From positions 916,454 through 980,453 of the forward strand of contig NZ_HE610976.1 in the NCBI RefSeq assembly GCF_000285495.1: a stretch of 64,000 nucleotides of DNA. The letters are read 5' to 3'. Every line of letters begins with the position of its first letter. Position 1 is the stretch's first letter. Of this stretch, positions 8,776 to 16,682 are shown piece after piece. The DNA is from Oceanobacillus massiliensis str. N'diop. GTDB lineage: Bacteria > Bacillota > Bacilli > Bacillales > Amphibacillaceae. The notes beneath the pieces are model-generated. The model was not told the DNA's origin, did not search any database, and saw nothing but the letters and a program-made list of their open reading frames with translations. The position numbers and the translations under genes are program-made.

Positions 8776-8814
8776 TAAAAAAAGGATTCTCTCCTAAATC
8801 GGGGAGAAAAATCC
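8776..8814 (-). terminator. terminator of the LysR regulator gene
   Basis: On the minus strand GGATTTTTCTCC pairs with GGAGAGAATCC, followed by TTTTTTTATTT, directly after the stop codon. Confidence 0.85.
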
Positions 8815-9702
8815 TCAATTATTTTGTATAAGATTCTTTTCGGCAAACCGTATAAATTCCTGCTTTACGTGGGAAGAAATATGATCTTTTTTCCAAATCA
8901 TGGACAGATGCCATTTAATCGTAGGATGAGCAATCTTTATTTCCTTAATATCCTTGTTCAGACCTTTAATGGCACTCTCAGGCAATAAAGTAATTCCCAG
9001 GCTGGAAGCAACCATTTCTTCAATAAAATCCAATTGAGATGTCTCCGAAATGATTCTAGGCTCAAACCCGGACTTTAAACAGGCGGTATAGATACTGTCT
9101 CTCAAGGAAAAGTCTTTATTGAACATAATGAAACCTTCATCCTTTAATTCATCCAATGTCACTTCTTCCCGATTAGCGAGCCGATGTTTGGATGGTACGA
9201 TAAGGTGAAGATCTTCTTCCCCCAGCGAATAGGAATCAAATATATGATGCGGAGCAGGCAAAAAGACTACCCCGAAATCCAATTGTTCTTCCATCACTTT
9301 TTCTTCAATCCCTTTTGAACCATCCTCAATCAGCTGAAAGGTAATTTCAGGATATTCTTCATGAAAAGAAGCTAATAGCCTGGAGAAAAAAATGGAATCA
9401 ATGATGGAGGGCAGACCAATCCGTAAATGTCCTTTATGTTGATTGGAAAGCTGATCTAATGCAGTCTGCAAGGATTGAAACTGTCTTTCGATCTCTTGTG
9501 CATGCTCATACAGGACTTTTCCTGCTTCGGTTAACATCAATTTCTTTCGAGAGCGAATAAAAAGAGGTGTTCCCACTTCATCTTCAAGTGATTTGATGAT
9601 TCTGCTGATTGCCGGCTGCGTCATATATAAGTGATCAGCGGCACGGGTAAAGCTTCCCATGCGTGTCACTTCAATAAAATATTTTAAATGCTTTATTTCC
9701 AC
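8815..9702 (-). CDS. LysR-family transcriptional regulator
   Basis: About 295 residues. The N-terminal winged helix reads HLKYFIEVTRMGSFTRAADHLYMTQPAISRIIKSLEDEVGTPLF in pieces typical of LysR proteins, then a linker helix and a substrate-binding domain (residues about 90-295) of periplasmic-binding fold. The GTG at 9702 is preferred because family members begin MEIKHL; an ATG at 9726 adds eight residues. No divergent target gene is adjacent (about 165 bases of empty sequence to the next gene), so the regulated pathway is unknown. Confidence 0.85.
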   Translation of the reverse strand: MEIKHLKYFIEVTRMGSFTRAADHLYMTQPAISRIIKSLEDEVGTPLFIRSRKKLMLTEAGKVLYEHAQEIERQFQSLQTALDQLSNQHKGHLRIGLPSIIDSIFFSRLLASFHEEYPEITFQLIEDGSKGIEEKVMEEQLDFGVVFLPAPHHIFDSYSLGEEDLHLIVPSKHRLANREEVTLDELKDEGFIMFNKDFSLRDSIYTACLKSGFEPRIISETSQLDFIEEMVASSLGITLLPESAIKGLNKDIKEIKIAHPTIKWHLSMIWKKDHISSHVKQEFIRFAEKNLIQNN

Positions 9703-9866
9703 GCTCTCCCACCCACTTTTCAACATTGAATGAAGCTGTCCCTAAAAACGGCTGTCATTACAAGGAACTTTAAATTAGTAAGCTATTTTAACATTCTACT
9801 ATGTAATTTCCTTATAAACAAATTCACCTAAAAAGATGGATGCCGTTCCCAGCACCCATCCGTTTC

Positions 9867-10493
9867 TTATCTTAATGTTTTAAATGCCCCAGCCCATGCA
9901 ATCAGCTGATCCAGCATTTGATTTACGTTTGCTGCATGATAATCTGCAGGCTTAAATACACGCATGTTTTCAAAATCGCTCATCAGTGAGAAGGTTACTG
10001 CTGTCTGTACGTCAGCAACCTGCAGTTCACCAAAGATAAGGCGAAGATTTTCATGTGCACGGGTTCCCCCTAAGCCGCCATAACCGACAAAACCGGCTGC
10101 CTTGTTAGCGACTTCGGGCTTTAGAAGGTCCAATGCATTTTTTAGCGCTCCACCCACTGCATGGTTATATTCTGGTGTTACAAAGATATATCCATCAAAA
10201 GATGCCATTTTCTCAGACCATGCCTTGATTGCTGCTTCTGCACCAGCCTGATCAGTTTCCGGTAATTCCTGGCCCAGCATCGGCAGGTCATACTTCGCAA
10301 GATTTACTATTTCATAGCTGGCAACATCCTTGCGCTGTGATGCGAAATCATACATCCAATCAGCTACAGATTCTCCATTGCTTCCTTCACGCACACTGCC
10401 CTGGACGATAGCTATTTTCAATTTATTATTATTGATCACTGTGTTTGTTTCTTGTTTAGTTGACTTGCCAAATAATTTATCCAAAAAACCCAT
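9867..10493 (-). CDS. NADPH-dependent FMN reductase, paralogue 1
   Basis: A 208-residue flavodoxin-like quinone/azo reductase: QGSVREGSNG binds the FMN phosphate, and TPEYNHAVGGALKNALDLL is the family's FMN-ring loop. It carries an extra N-terminal tail (MGFLDKLFGK, about 25 residues) missing from paralogue 2. The start at 10493 follows AGGTGA at 8 bases. The C-terminal 180 residues are nearly identical in layout to the gene at 10667, so the pair arose by tandem duplication. Such enzymes are often induced by electrophiles or oxidants. Confidence 0.87.
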   Translation of the reverse strand: MGFLDKLFGKSTKQETNTVINNNKLKIAIVQGSVREGSNGESVADWMYDFASQRKDVASYEIVNLAKYDLPMLGQELPETDQAGAEAAIKAWSEKMASFDGYIFVTPEYNHAVGGALKNALDLLKPEVANKAAGFVGYGGLGGTRAHENLRLIFGELQVADVQTAVTFSLMSDFENMRVFKPADYHAANVNQMLDQLIAWAGAFKTLR

Positions 10494-10666
10494 TTTAAGT
10501 ATCACCTGTCCCTTATATAGTCAAAAGGCAGCTTCCCCGTCAGCAATATGCCTTATCGGAATTGCCATACAGGGTGAACCGCCTTTTTATCCTTGAAAAA
10601 GATTATGATGTTCCACTCTCCCGTAACCCTGTTCAACAAGTATTACGGTCCGTTTTTAAAACATCC

Positions 10667-11224
10667 TTATCGAATTGTTTTTAAAGCAGTGCTCCACGCA
10701 ATAACTTGATCAAGCATGTCGTTAGCATTTGCTTGGTGGAAATCAGCAGGCCTGAATTCGCTCATGTTTACGAAATCAGTCATAAGTGAGAATGTAAGTG
10801 CAGTACGTACATCGGCAATCTGCAATTCACCGAAGATAAGACGCAGGTTTTCATGTGCACGTGTGCCTCCAAGGCTGCCGTAACCAACGAAACCAGCAGC
10901 TTTATTAGCTACTTCCGGTTTCAGGAAGTCCAATGCGTTTTTAAGCGCTCCACCTACTGCATGATTATATTCTGGTGTTACAAATACATAGCCATCAAAA
11001 GATGCTATTTTTTCTGACCATGCTTTGATTGCTGCCTCCGCTTCTGCCTGTTGTGCTTCTGGAAGAGCAGCACCTAAGAACGGCAATTTATAATCTGCCA
11101 AATCAACGATTTCATATTCTGCTTCATCATTACGTTTAGTAGCGAAATCGTATGTCCAGTTTGCTACAGCCTCTCCATTACGTCCTTGACGAACACTTCC
11201 TAAAATAATACCAATTTTCAACAT
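10667..11224 (-). CDS. NADPH-dependent FMN reductase, paralogue 2
   Basis: A 185-residue protein of the same family, with GSVRQGRNGEAVANW at the phosphate loop and TPEYNHAVGGALKNALDFL around the flavin. AGGAGG precedes the start. A perfect 12-bp inverted repeat at 11252-11282 lies in its promoter region and may regulate both paralogues; about 170 bases separate the genes. Confidence 0.88.
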   Translation of the reverse strand: MLKIGIILGSVRQGRNGEAVANWTYDFATKRNDEAEYEIVDLADYKLPFLGAALPEAQQAEAEAAIKAWSEKIASFDGYVFVTPEYNHAVGGALKNALDFLKPEVANKAAGFVGYGSLGGTRAHENLRLIFGELQIADVRTALTFSLMTDFVNMSEFRPADFHQANANDMLDQVIAWSTALKTIR

Positions 11225-11251
11225 CTGTATTTCCTCCTGTATCTCTATATT

Positions 11252-11282
11252 ATTATTAATTAAACATTTATTAATTAATAAT
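11252..11282 (-). promoter_or_regulatory. perfect 12-bp inverted repeat, putative operator
   Basis: ATTATTAATTAA (11252-11263) and TTAATTAATAAT (11271-11282) are separated by 7 bases, 28-58 bases upstream of the reductase start. The symmetry suits a dimeric MarR- or HxlR-type repressor, but no regulator gene is adjacent. Confidence 0.55.
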
Positions 11283-11384
11283 ATAACATTCTTCTCAACT
11301 TATTGCAACATACTTAGTTTTTTTTAATTACATAGTTATAAATAGTAACAAAGGGAATTGTCGCTTTTCAGAGTTTCCTTTACC

Positions 11385-11417
11385 AAAAAAATTCCGGGCC
11401 TAAGCCGCGGAATTTTT
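11385..11417 (-). terminator. terminator overlapping the end of the OsmC gene
   Basis: AAAAATTCCG and CGGAATTTTTTT pair on the minus strand around a short GC-rich loop; the stop codon lies inside the hairpin. Confidence 0.75.
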
Positions 11418-11792
11418 GATTTCAAATGTTTCGATGACATGGATGCTGCCTTTGACGGATTGAACCATCGCGCAGTTCTTTGTTGATAGCTGAAGTGCTT
11501 TTTCCACTTTTGCCTCGGAAATATCATTCCCGATAATCGTGAAGTGTAACTTGATTTCCTCCACACGATTAGCAATGTCCGGGTTACGTTTGACATCGGC
11601 TTTCATCTTAATATCATCATAATCAATGCGCATTTTAGTGAGGACTTTTTTCAACACTCCCCCGCTGCAGCCTGCTATTGAAGATACTAACAGTGCATAC
11701 GGTCTAAAGCCAAACTCATCATTGCCCGAAATCGTTAATTTACCGAAGTCAAATTCCGATTCGAACCCATTTTCATGCATCGTAAATTCCAT
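11400..11792 (-). CDS. OsmC-family protein
   Basis: A 130-residue OsmC/YhfA-type thiol protein. The two conserved cysteines are in SSIAGCSGGVL and STKNCAMVQS, the redox pair that reduces organic hydroperoxides in true OsmC/Ohr members; this subfamily's substrate is less certain. The start at 11792 follows GGGGTGA; the frame continues upstream without a ribosome site. Confidence 0.82.
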   Translation of the reverse strand: MEFTMHENGFESEFDFGKLTISGNDEFGFRPYALLVSSIAGCSGGVLKKVLTKMRIDYDDIKMKADVKRNPDIANRVEEIKLHFTIIGNDISEAKVEKALQLSTKNCAMVQSVKGSIHVIETFEIKNSAA

Positions 11793-11876
11793 TAAAATCA
11801 CCCCATCTTTTTGATCGCTTACCATAAGTATAGCGAAAATGTAACCCAATTAATAAACATTCGCTCCTCTGCTTCC

Positions 11877-12206
11877 CTATATTTTTTCATCTCGAAGCGT
11901 CGGACTGATACATTGGAATTGCTTCAGATCGACATTCCCGGAATCACTGACCTCCACACCTTCATTCTCAAGAAGCCATTTCTGCTCCATCCGGCTTTCA
12001 TCATCCTTTATGGAGATCTGGCCTTTGGCGTTTATCACACGATGCCAAGGCAAATGATATTTTTCGCTCATAGAGTGGAGAATCCTCACTACCTGCCTTG
12101 CAGCACGCGGACTTCCTGCCGCCTTGGCGATTTGTCCATATGTCATGACCTTACCTTCTGGAATTTGCTTTATGATTCCAATTATCGTTTCAGTGAATGG
12201 TTTCAT
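11877..12206 (-). CDS. alkyltransferase-like protein (ATL), DNA-binding MGMT homologue
   Basis: A 109-residue protein made only of the C-terminal DNA-binding domain of O6-alkylguanine-DNA alkyltransferase. The helix-turn-helix GKVMTYGQIAKAAGSPRAARQV and the asparagine-hinge region are intact, but the active-site PCHRV is PWHRV: Trp replaces the alkyl-accepting Cys. Such ATL proteins bind O6-alkylguanine, flip it out and direct the lesion to nucleotide excision repair (family knowledge). It cannot act as a methyltransferase. It lies 84 bases past the start of osmC on the same strand. Confidence 0.9.
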   Translation of the reverse strand: MKPFTETIIGIIKQIPEGKVMTYGQIAKAAGSPRAARQVVRILHSMSEKYHLPWHRVINAKGQISIKDDESRMEQKWLLENEGVEVSDSGNVDLKQFQCISPTLRDEKI

Positions 12207-12357
12207 CTTGCATCTTTCTCCGTTTCATTATGAAATTTCGAATTATGTGCGGAAACTGTAATGGCCTGCGTTTTTTCTCCAGTCGCTTTTGAAAAAAGGC
12301 TGTTTTCTCAAAATTTGTTGTTTTTACTAAAATATATAAACCGCGACGTACCAGCAA

Positions 12358-12485
12358 CTGCCGATTTCCGCTCCGGGCAGTCGCTTTCCGCGGGCAACGC
12401 TTCAGCTTCCTCGGAAGAAACCCACTTCCTGCGGGATCTTCAGCTGTTGCTTTTCCCGCTGGAGTCGACTGCCCTACGCTCCAAT
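12358..12485. repeat. family B intergenic palindromic repeat
   Basis: Complete copy: ccgctccgggcagtcgctttc to gagtcgactgccctacgctcc, with the inner cctgcgggatcttcagctgt. Confidence 0.85.
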
Positions 12486-12555
12486 CAATCTCAAAGGAAT
12501 GATATTTAGAGATTTAATAGTTAAATATGGTAAGATGTTGAACCACTCCACACAA

Positions 12556-12686
12556 CGGAGGAAATACACGGAGACTCCTGCGGGAAAAGCGAAGACGATA
12601 AGACCCCGCAGAGAGCGAACTTTGCGAGCGAGGAGGCTTAGCGCGAGCCCGCGGAAAGCCTAGTGTATTTCCGGAGTGGCAGTTAC
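12556..12686. repeat. family A intergenic palindromic repeat (intact copy)
   Basis: Reads from gaggaaatacacggagactc through gcgggaaaagcgaagacg to gtgtatttccggagtgg. This intact copy shows what the next copy (12730) looked like before the IS110 element split it. Confidence 0.85.
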
Positions 12687-12729
12687 CACACCATAATTTC
12701 TATAAATAATTGACAGAGTATAAAAATCT

Positions 12730-12751
12730 GAGGAAATACACGGAGACTCCT
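12730..12751. repeat. left part of family A repeat split by the IS110 element
   Basis: The first 22 bases of family A stop abruptly after cggagactcct; the rest resumes at 14622 as ctgcgggaaagcgaagacg. The junction falls at a CT dinucleotide on both sides. Confidence 0.85.
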
Positions 12752-12831
12752 TGAAATTGCATTCGCAATTTCTGCGTGCGATGTTAAGCTGCCGTAGCCT
12801 TCCTTGTCCTCCCTCAGTTAGATTCTATTTA

Positions 12832-13140
12832 CTTACAAATGCTCGCTTATTCGCAGGATTTCAAACCACTTGTAAGACAATGACGGATGAATGGAATGAA
12901 TTTTAATAGTTAAGGCTACATGAAGGCATGCGGGAATAGAGGAGTAATAATTAATTCCAATTATTCCCAAATATACTGCACGCTTTCTCCACGCCGTCCC
13001 TGGAGGCTATCCCTCCCATGTCTCAACGGGTCTAATGCCCTTTCATTCCTTCGTCATGCCTATCCAAGGGGTGGAGGCCGGTTTTGCTGCGGGAACGGGT
13101 CAGTGCCCTTCGGGACAAGGTATCCAGTACTCCGTGCTTT
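12832..13140 (-). ncRNA. candidate bridge (guide) RNA of the IS110 element
   Basis: This non-coding region downstream of the transposase has two structured parts. Around 13087-13136 a TTCG-capped hairpin (stem 13104-13108/13113-13117) is flanked by CTGCGGGAA (13087-13095), identical to the right target flank 14622-14630, and CTCCGTG (13130-13136), complementary to the left target flank 12739-12745. Around 12832-12876 a 7-bp stem CTTACAA/TTGTAAG encloses AATGCT (12838-12843), identical to the element's right end 14618-14623, and ATTTCAA (12858-12864), complementary to its left end 12751-12757. These are the relations expected of target- and donor-binding loops. RNA limits and transcription are inferred. 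Confidence 0.5.
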
Positions 13141-13238
13141 CTTTGTAATCCTACGAATAAGCCAACATTCATTTTCTATATAATATAAATATAATTGATT
13201 CTTACTTCTTTAATACCGTGATTTGGACTACAGACAAA

Positions 13239-14513
13239 TCATGCTGCTAGTGGCGTTAATGGTTGTACCTTCTGGGAACAATACGTTTGATTATTTTTAG
13301 CTATTGCGACCAATATTCTTGCTAACTTTCCTACAAGTTTCATAATAGATTTCATTTTTTTCATCTTTTTGACTTTGACATTGTGATTATGAATCTGCTT
13401 GAAATCAGAGTTATTCCTTACAAGGCTTAATGTCGTTAAAAATAAAAAGCGTCTTAGTCGAGATCTCCCACGTTTAGAGACTTTAATTTGTCCTTTCCAT
13501 TTACCTGAGCTTGCTTCTGCTAGATGTAGACCTGAATGTCGTAATAGAGAGTTACCATGGGCGAAGCCACTTAAATCACCAGCTTCTCCTAAGATACCTG
13601 CTAATGAAATTTCACTAATTCCATCAATGGCAATCATTTTTTTAGCGAAAGTAATTTGATCAAGTACTGAAGTCACTTCTTTTTCTACTCTTTCGAGTTG
13701 GGTCTTCGCTAAATCAAATTCTTCAAGTAAATGTTCCAAGTGAAGCTTATAGGCTTCTTGAGCTTGTTTACTGCCAACAGAATTTCTTGCTAAGTCAATT
13801 AGCATTTGAGCTTTTTTAAGTCCTGCATGACGATTCATCACTGTTTTCCAACCTTTCACTATTTCATGTGCTTTCATAGAACATAGTTCTGAAGGTGTAG
13901 GAAATAATCGAAGTGTTGCGATTGCCCCTTTTCCTTTTATATCTTTAAAAACTTCTCGAAATTCAGGAAAGACAATATCTACCCACCGATTTATTTGGTT
14001 AATAGAGCTAGTAAGACGTTTGACGATTACATCTCGGTTTGCCATAAATACTCTAAGCTTTTCAAAAGCTTCAGAAGTTGGCTGGATAAAGGAATAATAC
14101 CCATTTTTGATCATATCTGCAATCACAAGGGCATCCTTTTTATCGCTTTTTGATTGGGTATTATCCCGATTCTCTTTATTTCTTTTAACATGGTGAGGAT
14201 TCACAGTCACTACATCAATATGTTGGTCATATAGCCATTTAGATAGGTTCAACCAGTAATGTCCAGTAGGTTCCATGCCAACTATTTCAGTATTTAAACC
14301 TTTTGAAAGTTTTAAATGATTAATCCATTCCATTAATCTATCGAAACCCTGCTCGTTATTTTCAAAAGTGAGCGGATCACCGATGACAATACCACGAAAA
14401 TTTACAGCTCGTGCAACATGTGTATGTTGTGCAATATCCACACCAACAACAAGATGTTTATCAGAAATTCTTTCAATTAGTTGATTTTGTTTGTCTTGCA
14501 TTTTAAACTTCAT
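13239..14513 (-). CDS. IS110-family transposase (DEDD recombinase)
   Basis: The 424-residue protein has the N-terminal RuvC-like DEDD domain (VVGVDIAQHTHV, GMEPTGHYW, SDKKDALVIADMI) and the C-terminal Transposase_20 domain with the active-site serine region (IDGISEISLAGILGEAGDLSGF, LLRHSGLHLAEASSGKW). These enzymes catalyse RNA-guided recombination between donor and target. The gene is intact, with AAGGAGGAACTC upstream of the start, so the copy may be active. Confidence 0.93.
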   Translation of the reverse strand: MKFKMQDKQNQLIERISDKHLVVGVDIAQHTHVARAVNFRGIVIGDPLTFENNEQGFDRLMEWINHLKLSKGLNTEIVGMEPTGHYWLNLSKWLYDQHIDVVTVNPHHVKRNKENRDNTQSKSDKKDALVIADMIKNGYYSFIQPTSEAFEKLRVFMANRDVIVKRLTSSINQINRWVDIVFPEFREVFKDIKGKGAIATLRLFPTPSELCSMKAHEIVKGWKTVMNRHAGLKKAQMLIDLARNSVGSKQAQEAYKLHLEHLLEEFDLAKTQLERVEKEVTSVLDQITFAKKMIAIDGISEISLAGILGEAGDLSGFAHGNSLLRHSGLHLAEASSGKWKGQIKVSKRGRSRLRRFLFLTTLSLVRNNSDFKQIHNHNVKVKKMKKMKSIMKLVGKLARILVAIAKNNQTYCSQKVQPLTPLAA

Positions 14514-14621
14514 ATAAGAGTTCCTCCTTTAAGGTTTTGAATTTTAGAGTGATGTCTATATTCATATCTTACTGGGGAGCTCTTTTTTTATCAAAGTCTA
14601 AATTAACGCACTACAGGAATG

Positions 14622-14790
14622 CTGCGGGAAAGCGAAGACGCTAAGACCCCACTAGATGCACCTGCGTCTTCTAGTTACGCTTCGCAGTATGCTTCCTCGG
14701 TGCAAGGGAACAAAGAAGTAAACGCAAGTAGTACCCTGGCTTAGCGCGAGCCCGCGGAAAGCGTAGTGTATTTCCGGAGTGCGGATAAAG
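14622..14790. repeat. right part of the split family A repeat, long variant
   Basis: Continues the family A sequence from ctgcgggaaagcgaagacg to gtgtatttccggagtg. Its middle has extra sequence (about 14645-14735) including cttcgcagtatgcttcctcg, a segment also found near 1568. Confidence 0.75.
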
Positions 14791-14980
14791 CACCAATGAT
14801 CTAATTATGCCGCAGTTTTTATCAAATACAGCATTAGAAATATCAACAAAATTACAAAAAGCACCTAAAAAATCATCCTTTTCCCATCGGCCGCAATGAG
14901 ATAAAATATGTAAATTTTGCTTCGAATAAATGCTGGCCCGCTATCAAAAAATAACGTATAGCCATAAAAAGGAGGAAACG

Positions 14981-15172
14981 ATGGACGATCAACGTGCAAT
15001 GGAAATATTGCAATCTGCCTATATGATTAATGTGAATTACCGGGGGATACCTGTCTATATTCAATCACTCGATCAGGATAGCGGAACAGCGAACGTTTTT
15101 CCGCTTGATAATATGAATCATGAGCAATCCGTAGAATTGAGCGGCTTGGATGAAGTGAAATTAGGTAAATAG
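14981..15172 (+). CDS. sspH: small acid-soluble spore protein, H type
   Basis: A 63-residue protein matching the SspH family: MDDQRAMEILQS, then VNYRGIPVYIQSLDQ and TANVFPLDN. SASP-H proteins are packed in the spore core; the gene is made in the forespore under sigma-G in B. subtilis. AAGGAGG lies 6 bases upstream of the ATG. It faces the alanine racemase gene tail to tail. Confidence 0.9.
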   Translation: MDDQRAMEILQSAYMINVNYRGIPVYIQSLDQDSGTANVFPLDNMNHEQSVELSGLDEVKLGK

Positions 15173-15215
15173 CTGCCCAGCATTTATGCAAACATGAAGC
15201 CAGAAATTTATAGTT

Positions 15216-15251
15216 GCAGAGGCTGCTCAGGTAAAACAGGGCAGCCTCTGC
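15216..15251. terminator. hairpin between the convergent sspH and alr genes
   Basis: A perfect 11-bp stem GCAGAGGCTGC/GCAGCCTCTGC. It has no T tract on either side, so its efficiency as a terminator is uncertain. Confidence 0.5.
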
Positions 15252-15264
15252 ACATCTATACAGG

Positions 15265-16398
15265 CTACGCATTCCGGATATATACCCGCGGCACCCGTTC
15301 ACCAATCAAGCAGGCGGCTTCATAATGAATCGTAGCCATAAGATCTGCAACCTCTTTGAGTGAGACATAACCATTGGCTGGGTCACCGAAAAGCGTTACC
15401 ACATCCGATTTGGCTACAGATTCAATGCCTGAAACATCAATCATCGACTGGTCCATGCATACTCTGCCTACAATGGGCGCTCTATTGCCTTTTACCGTTA
15501 CACAGCCTTTATTTGAAAGCTGTCTGGAGAATCCGTCGGCATATCCAACCGGTATCGTTGCAATCACCGATTCTTTCTCGGGAGTGTACGTACAGCCATA
15601 GCTGATTGGTTCTCCTGCTGCAACCGTTTTGACCATGACGGGTTTTGTCTTAAAGCTCATTGCCTGCTGCAAGCGAATCTTTGATTGCAGATGATCTTCA
15701 GGGTAAAGTCCATATAGACTTACACCGACACGTACCATGTCCAGGTGCATTTCCGGATAGGAAATGGTGGCAGCGCTGTTGCAGCAATGCTTGATTGGAA
15801 TATGAATATGATGCTCTTCCAAATGATCGGTAATCGATATAAATTTCTTGAATTGATTGTATGTATAGATTGGGTCAAGATTGTCCGAATCGGCAAAATG
15901 TGTAAAAATACCTTCCAGCAAAATGTTGGGAGAGCCCAGCAATCTGCTCATTTTCAATGCCTCTTCTTTATTTTGGATTCCAATCCGGTTCATTCCACTA
16001 TCAATCTTAAGATGGATTTTAGCCTTTTTATTCAATGCCTGTACGGCTTGATTGATCTCCTCGATAACGTCTTCAGAAAATACGGTTAACGTTATATCAT
16101 TTTCTATCGCCTTCTGGACTGCACTCGGTGGTGTATAGCCTAAGATCAGAATCGGTTCAGTGATACCTGCTCCTCGGAGATGCAGAGCCTCATCCAAAAA
16201 AGCGACCGCTAAATAATCTGCTCCCGCGTCAATTGAAGTCCTTGCTGCCTGTACTGCTCCATGGCCATAGCCATCCGCTTTTACTACTGCCATTAATCTG
16301 CTGGTTTGCTGGATGTGCTCCTTGAAGGTTTTGACATTTGCCTCAATGGCATCCAGGGATACTTCCACCCACGTATCACGGTAACTTCCGTGTTTCAT
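15265..16398 (-). CDS. alr: alanine racemase
   Basis: A 377-residue PLP enzyme interconverting L- and D-alanine for peptidoglycan. The PLP lysine lies in AVVKADGYGHG (about residue 40) and the second catalytic base, Tyr, in EPISYGCTY. Length and order (TIM barrel, then C-terminal beta domain) are normal. The start at 16398 follows AGGAGG; the frame is open further upstream without a site. In many Bacillaceae alr sits alone or with sporulation genes; here it is convergent with sspH. Confidence 0.93.
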   Translation of the reverse strand: MKHGSYRDTWVEVSLDAIEANVKTFKEHIQQTSRLMAVVKADGYGHGAVQAARTSIDAGADYLAVAFLDEALHLRGAGITEPILILGYTPPSAVQKAIENDITLTVFSEDVIEEINQAVQALNKKAKIHLKIDSGMNRIGIQNKEEALKMSRLLGSPNILLEGIFTHFADSDNLDPIYTYNQFKKFISITDHLEEHHIHIPIKHCCNSAATISYPEMHLDMVRVGVSLYGLYPEDHLQSKIRLQQAMSFKTKPVMVKTVAAGEPISYGCTYTPEKESVIATIPVGYADGFSRQLSNKGCVTVKGNRAPIVGRVCMDQSMIDVSGIESVAKSDVVTLFGDPANGYVSLKEVADLMATIHYEAACLIGERVPRVYIRNA

Positions 16399-16682
16399 GA
16401 AGTTGATCCTCCTTAACGAAAATGAATTATGCTGTGACATAAGAATCATTTTACCACGCTGAAAAAGGAAATCACAGAACGTTATGCTATAATGATACTA
16501 TTTCCCTTAGGGCATAAACCCTTTATTTAGATGAATAGTTCTTTCGCTCAGCCTGTCACAGTTTCCATCCAATGCAAAGATTACAAAACAGAAAAACTTG
16601 CTGAAAGAGCCTTCATACTATAGGGCAAATAACAATAACAACTTTAAACGCAAGTGTAGCAACAGCTTAGAAGGAGGACAAC

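Larger units (their letters stand above)
12752..14623 (-). mobile_element. IS110-family insertion sequence inside a family A repeat
   Basis: The element ends are set by the interrupted repeat: family A sequence stops at 12751 and continues at 14622-14623 with a shared CT. IS110 elements recombine at a 2-bp core (CT in the well-studied IS621) without terminal inverted repeats or a longer duplication, which fits. The transposase gene fills 13239-14513. The end downstream of it is long (about 490 bases) and the other end short (about 110 bases), the layout of members whose guide RNA lies 3' of the gene. Confidence 0.8.

Noticed and set aside
12920..13183. An 87-residue open frame in the IS110 non-coding end
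   Set aside because: Its composition is unlike a protein, it has no ribosome site, and the region shows RNA-like hairpins and target matches instead.
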